Made by a program: the position numbers and the translations under genes | Shown here: positions 59,994-64,000 of the stretch, one piece after another | Layout of the letters: every line of letters starts with the position of its first letter | Position numbering within the stretch: the first letter of the stretch is position 1 | Source of the DNA: CAZAQK01 sp964535825 | GTDB lineage: Bacteria; Pseudomonadota; Alphaproteobacteria; Rickettsiales; SXRF01 | Direction: 5' to 3' | Length of the DNA: 64,000 nt | NCBI GenBank assembly: GCA_964535825.1 | Contig: CAZHUC010000007.1 | Coordinates: 1-64,000 of the forward strand | The notes under the pieces: model-generated | What the model saw: the letters and a program-made list of their open reading frames with translations, nothing else | Told to the model about the DNA's origin: nothing | The model's database searches: none

Positions 59994-62590
59994 ACCGCTT
60001 TGTAAAGGGGATAATAAACCTTTTTGGTTGGTTGTTTTCATTGGGGCTGACGGCGGTTATCATTGGTGTGGTCGCAGCCGTGGTGATGTTCAACCATTAC
60101 AGCAAGGATCTGCCGGATTATTCGCAGCTGGCCAAGTATGAGCCACCGAATGTTACACGCCTGTATGCCGCCGATGGCAGGCTGCTTGCAGAATACGCTA
60201 CTGAGAAACGAGTATTCGTGCCGCTTAAAGCTGTGCCGAAGATCGTAAGCAACGCATTTCTTGCGGCAGAAGATAAGAATTTTTACACGCACACTGGCAT
60301 CGACTTTACCGGCCTTGCCCGCGCAGTGCGTGATAATATCGTTAATTACGGTAAGGGAAAATCGCTGGTAGGTGGCTCGACCATCACACAACAGGTGGTG
60401 AAGAATTTCCTGCTCTCCAGCGAAAAATCTTTGGAGCGCAAGATCAAGGAAGCCATATTGGCCGTGCGCATCAGCTCGGTATACAGCAAAGACAAGATCC
60501 TGGAGCTATATCTGAACCAGATATATCTTGGTCTTGGTTCTTACGGTGTGGCAGCAGCTGCACAGAATTACTTCAATAAGTCACTGGATGAGTTGACAGT
60601 TGAGGAAGCTGCATTACTTGCCACTCAGCCCAAAGCTCCTAATACCTATAATCCTAAAAGAAACTACGATCTGGTGTTTGAGCGGCGCAACTGGGTGCTT
60701 GATCGCATGGCAGACTCAGGCTTTATTTCGGAGAAAGAAGCAGAAGAAGCAAAAAAAGTACCGATCACACTTAAAACGCGTGATGCAGCCCATATCGTGC
60801 GTGCTGATTTCTTTGCGGAAGAGGTGCGTCGTAAATTGGTCGATCTGTATGGTGCAGATGTGCTGTATGAAGGTGGGCTGGTGGTCAAGACCACGCTCGA
60901 CCCTGACTTACAGAACGCAGCAGATAATGCGCTTCGCAGCGCGCTTATTGCGTATGATCGCCGCAGGGGATATCGCGGTGCATTTGCAAAAATTGTCGGC
61001 ACGGACAAATGGAAGGACGAACTGGCAAAGATATATAAGAACAGTGGCTATAAAGTGCTGGAAGGCCAGAAGTTGGCAGTAGTGACCGATCTTGATGATA
61101 AGAAGGCAAAGATCACTTTCGATGATGGAACAACGGGACATATACCGTTCGCATTGATGAAATGGACAAGGCGCATTGTTTCCGATGGTGTTCTGGGGGC
61201 TGAAGTAAAAAGCCCGGCGGATATTCTGAAGAAGAATGATGTGGTGCTGGTGGGTGCTATCTCTGACGAGCAAAAGAAACTTATCTCGGCGGCAGAACAG
61301 AAAACAGCATGGGATCTGCAACAAGTGCCGGAAGTCAATGGTGGTTTCGTTGCGCTCGATCCACATACGGGACGCGTATTGGCCATGTCTGGTGGTTATA
61401 GCTATGGCGGCACGGAATTTAACCGCGCTACACAGGCAAAACGCCAGCCGGGCTCAGGGTTCAAGCCATTCGTGTATCTGGCAGGGCTGGAAAACGGCTT
61501 CACTCCATCCACCATGATCCATGACGGGCCAGTGGAAATGGAGCAAGGAGCAGGTCAGGATACATGGAAGCCCCAGAATTATGGTGATGACTATCTGGGA
61601 GATATCACCATGCGTATGGCGCTTGAGAAATCACGCAATACAGTAACGGTACGTATCGCACAGATGATAGGCATAAATAAGGTGTTAGAGATCGGTAAGC
61701 GGTTCGGAATTTATGATGATCCTGCGCGCAATTTCTCGATCGTGCTTGGCTCAGCCGAGACCACATTGATGAGGCTTGCCAATGCTTATGGCATACTGGT
61801 CAATGGAGGTAAATTCATAGCTCCATCGATCATCGAGCGTATCGATGACAGGCACGGCAAAACCATTTACCGGCGCGATACACGCGCATGTATGAGATGT
61901 GAAATATCATCACTGAATGAGGTAAAACCAGATGCGCTGCCGCCACTTCCGGCGGATATACGCGACCAGGTGGTGGATGAGCGCGTGGCCTATCAGATCG
62001 TATCGCTGCTGGAAGGTGCGGTCACTCGTGGTACGGGCGCGCGTGCGCGTGAACTTGGAAAAGTACTTGGTGGAAAAACGGGTACGACCAATGATAGTAA
62101 GGATACATGGTTCATCGGGTTCTCGCCAGATCTCGTGGCTGGCGTCTATGTGGGATACGACTCCCCTAAAACATTGGGAGCAAAAGAAACAGGGGCATCG
62201 GTTGCCTTGCCAGCATTCATGGATTTCATGCGTGCTGCTCTAAAAGATAAGTCAAATATTCCATTCCGCGTGCCTTCCGGCATCCAGTTCATCAAAGTGA
62301 ATGTAGCAACAGGCCAGCCACTGACCGGACTTGAACCGCCGGGCACAAAAACCGTGCTGGAAAGTTTTATCACCGGTAAGGGGCTTTACATTCCGGGTGT
62401 AAGGGGAGCGGTGAATCTGGGCGATATACTTCAGAATGATGGATCGCAGAGTATTCAAAAGGAAGGTTTTGGCCAGCTTCCTTCTGCCCGACAAAACCCT
62501 GCATTACCGGCAGAGAATATTCCGGGGACACCGATAGCACCGTCAGGCGAAACTACGCCGCCTGTGGTGGGAACAGGTGGCTTGTACTAA
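59990..62590 (+). CDS. mrcA: Penicillin-binding protein 1A (bifunctional transglycosylase/transpeptidase)
   Basis: An 866-residue inner-membrane enzyme polymerising and cross-linking peptidoglycan. Membrane anchor about 9-31; glycosyltransferase motifs AAEDKNFYTHTGIDF (catalytic Glu near 94), GGSTITQQVVKNFLLS and RKIKEAILA; transpeptidase SxxK at Ser489 (GSGFK), SRN and KTGTTNDSKDTW. A Pro/Thr-rich tail follows. It is coupled to the amidase and convergent with the FG-GAP gene 6 bases later. Confidence 0.96.
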   Translation: MNRFVKGIINLFGWLFSLGLTAVIIGVVAAVVMFNHYSKDLPDYSQLAKYEPPNVTRLYAADGRLLAEYATEKRVFVPLKAVPKIVSNAFLAAEDKNFYTHTGIDFTGLARAVRDNIVNYGKGKSLVGGSTITQQVVKNFLLSSEKSLERKIKEAILAVRISSVYSKDKILELYLNQIYLGLGSYGVAAAAQNYFNKSLDELTVEEAALLATQPKAPNTYNPKRNYDLVFERRNWVLDRMADSGFISEKEAEEAKKVPITLKTRDAAHIVRADFFAEEVRRKLVDLYGADVLYEGGLVVKTTLDPDLQNAADNALRSALIAYDRRRGYRGAFAKIVGTDKWKDELAKIYKNSGYKVLEGQKLAVVTDLDDKKAKITFDDGTTGHIPFALMKWTRRIVSDGVLGAEVKSPADILKKNDVVLVGAISDEQKKLISAAEQKTAWDLQQVPEVNGGFVALDPHTGRVLAMSGGYSYGGTEFNRATQAKRQPGSGFKPFVYLAGLENGFTPSTMIHDGPVEMEQGAGQDTWKPQNYGDDYLGDITMRMALEKSRNTVTVRIAQMIGINKVLEIGKRFGIYDDPARNFSIVLGSAETTLMRLANAYGILVNGGKFIAPSIIERIDDRHGKTIYRRDTRACMRCEISSLNEVKPDALPPLPADIRDQVVDERVAYQIVSLLEGAVTRGTGARARELGKVLGGKTGTTNDSKDTWFIGFSPDLVAGVYVGYDSPKTLGAKETGASVALPAFMDFMRAALKDKSNIPFRVPSGIQFIKVNVATGQPLTGLEPPGTKTVLESFITGKGLYIPGVRGAVNLGDILQNDGSQSIQKEGFGQLPSARQNPALPAENIPGTPIAPSGETTPPVVGTGGLY

Positions 62591-62596
62591 CAGGAA

Positions 62597-64000
62597 CTAT
62601 TGATTCCAGTCTGTCAGGTCGATCTTTGGAAAGAGACTAGGAGTATCGGATGCCGTAGTGGTACGGCTGCTCCAATCGGCATTATTGCGTCCCCATACCA
62701 CATACATGCCTGAAGCGCCGGAGTTGTAGCCAGGTGCTGGAACAATAACATCCGCCTTATTGTCTCCGTTGAAATCCAATACACCTGAATTGCCTATGTA
62801 ATTACTGGCAGCGCCTTCAATGACAAAACCTTTTGTGCCATTAAAATTAGCGTAACCACTATTTGCTGCTGTAAACATCGTATGCGCACCAAAGCCAGTG
62901 GATGCATATCCCATAGAAGTGGTTGGGTTGAATATTACATAGGTCATGCCGGCATTGGCGGCATTGTTCATGTATGCATATGGGTTGCTCAGCAATATAT
63001 CTGGTCTGCCATCGCCATTAACATCGCCGGTGCTGACAGTGTTAGATAAAGGTTGCGTACCCAGCGCAGCGGCACCGGCAGGCCTGTTGGTCGCATGGTT
63101 GACATAGAAAGTAACATAACCTGTTACCGTCATGTAAGCGGCATATGCAGCTGATCTTCCATTCAGTCCTATGATGAATGAACTGGAAACACCCATGGCG
63201 TCATCATAGCCATCTTTATTAATGTCAGCGACGGCTACCGATGAACCCAATACTGTGCCCCCTGAATCATCGACCATTACATAGCCTGTAGTTCCGCTGA
63301 ATGCGTCTGCATCCACCTCATGAGGAGCACCCCAATCATCTCTGGCGCGGCCAAATACGGATAGTATTGCACCGATAGGAAATGATAATGTTGGCGCGCC
63401 AAACACAATATCCTGGACGCCATCACCACTTACATCACCGGTGGCAATGGAGTGATTCAAGGCGTTGAACTGGTAAGGCGTGGCACTATAGAGATAGATT
63501 CCGTTTTCTGAGCCAGCATCGGGGTCCAGGAACTTGCTGACATCACCACTCTCCCTACCCCAAATGATAGCGACCTCTGGTCCATTATTGATACCGGTGG
63601 CATCGCCCACTGACTGTGTGTTAAATATGATATCATCGTAGCCATCACCATCTACGTCGGCCATAGCGGCACTGCCGGGTACACCCGAACCGGTATGAAT
63701 AATATTCACACCTGTTGAATAATCAAGACTATCTGTAATGGTGCTTATACGCAGGCTTGGGTCTCCATAATAATCCAAAGGGGATGCATACATTACTAAG
63801 CCCATGCCAGAACCCAGAATGAACAGGTCATCAATGCCATCACCAGTAAAATCACCGGCGGCCAATGAATAGCCAAAGTAATCAATATCTATATCTTTAT
63901 TGACAGACCAGCCATTACTTCCATCAGCACTGACTGCGTAGCTTGTCGTTGGAATAGGCCATGGATGGGTGCTATAAATGCTACCTATACTTCCATACAG
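62597..64000 (-). CDS. FG-GAP repeat (integrin-like) protein, C-terminal part; continues past the window edge
   Basis: The frame is open from 62597 up to the end of the window (64000), so at least 467 residues are visible and the start lies beyond. The visible part is a string of FG-GAP/VCBS-type repeats: AAGDFTGDGIDDLFILG, AMADVDGDGYDDIIFN, ATGDVSGDGVQDIVFGAP, AVADINKDGYDDAMG, STGDVNGDGRPDILLSNP and FNGDNKADVIVPAP, each with the DxDxDG-type calcium-binding loop. They form a beta-propeller as in integrin alpha chains. Such proteins in bacteria are usually secreted or surface-bound adhesins. A TTG at 63865 is not a credible start, since the sequence upstream is similar and open. Confidence 0.85.
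   Translation of the reverse strand: MYGSIGSIYSTHPWPIPTTSYAVSADGSNGWSVNKDIDIDYFGYSLAAGDFTGDGIDDLFILGSGMGLVMYASPLDYYGDPSLRISTITDSLDYSTGVNIIHTGSGVPGSAAMADVDGDGYDDIIFNTQSVGDATGINNGPEVAIIWGRESGDVSKFLDPDAGSENGIYLYSATPYQFNALNHSIATGDVSGDGVQDIVFGAPTLSFPIGAILSVFGRARDDWGAPHEVDADAFSGTTGYVMVDDSGGTVLGSSVAVADINKDGYDDAMGVSSSFIIGLNGRSAAYAAYMTVTGYVTFYVNHATNRPAGAAALGTQPLSNTVSTGDVNGDGRPDILLSNPYAYMNNAANAGMTYVIFNPTTSMGYASTGFGAHTMFTAANSGYANFNGTKGFVIEGAASNYIGNSGVLDFNGDNKADVIVPAPGYNSGASGMYVVWGRNNADWSSRTTTASDTPSLFPKIDLTDWNQ

Noticed and set aside
1..64000. Mobile elements, CRISPR, rRNA or a prophage.
   Set aside because: No transposase, integrase, phage structural gene, long inverted or direct repeat, spaced repeat array or rRNA segment is visible on either strand.

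Overview
The window is a compact, plasmid-free stretch of bacterial chromosome from an alphaproteobacterium of moderate GC. The evidence is family-level: a split F0 ATP synthase operon with two b-type subunits (atpI-atpB-atpE-atpF'-atpF), a chorismate mutase-hisC-tyrC block divergent from metX-metW, ETF-ubiquinone oxidoreductase beside a family-4 type uracil-DNA glycosylase, a DUF721 protein beside rnhB, and a long RNase E with an insertion in its S1 domain. I cannot place it more finely; a free-living, envelope-rich lineage outside the classical Rickettsiales fits better than an intracellular parasite, because amino-acid biosynthesis, TonB energisation, polysaccharide and a flagellin-like gene are all present. 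I see no insertion sequence, prophage, CRISPR array or rRNA operon.

Layout. 1-3100: start of parE, a polysaccharide export lipoprotein coupled to an initiating sugar-phosphate transferase, then a PAP2 phosphatase and carbonic anhydrase on the other strand. 3200-7440: a small secreted protein, a divergent PEP-carboxylase-like protein, and an RluA-type pseudouridine synthase. 7530-17180: two small genes missed by length cut-offs, then one long plus-strand operon running exbB-exbD-exbD-tonB-rfbB-rfbA-rfbD-rfbC-(GT2/SDR fusion)-dat-HAD, nearly every junction overlapping. 17158-22175: aromatic amino-acid genes on minus, metX-metW on plus. 22240-27250: AsmA-like protein, a protein with a decayed EAL domain, and a prepilin-peptidase homologue without catalytic aspartates. 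27235-32000: glmS on minus; then a possible acyl/acetyltransferase, a flagellin-like gene with an elaborate leader, and a flippase-like membrane protein. 32000-37100: rarA, TerC flanked by two small charged proteins that share a sequence motif, and a 595-residue orphan. 37290-40800: tRNA-Arg(ACG), a small secreted protein, rpmJ, and a MshEN-GT2 synthase paired with an outer-membrane barrel. 40840-50350: F0 ATP synthase, thioredoxin-fold protein, DUF721, rnhB, lytic transglycosylase, UDG, ETF-QO, sulfotransferase. 50500-64000: TPR protein, ispE, DsbA/ScsC-like protein, M48 protease, RNase E, amidase, PBP1A, and an FG-GAP repeat protein that runs off the window.

How it works together. The dominant theme is the cell envelope: sugar-nucleotide supply (dTDP-rhamnose, glmS), glycosyltransferases and export, peptidoglycan synthesis and turnover (D-amino acid transaminase, PBP1A, amidase, lytic transglycosylase), periplasmic quality control (two DsbA-like proteins, M48 protease) and TonB energy coupling. 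The least explained parts are the flagellin-like gene with its structured, mini-ORF-containing leader; the cluster of decayed EAL and prepilin-peptidase homologues; the PEPC homologue lacking canonical active-site motifs; and the putative c-di-GMP-responsive polysaccharide synthase at 38092-40775. All functional calls come from reading the sequence and family knowledge; no database search was run.
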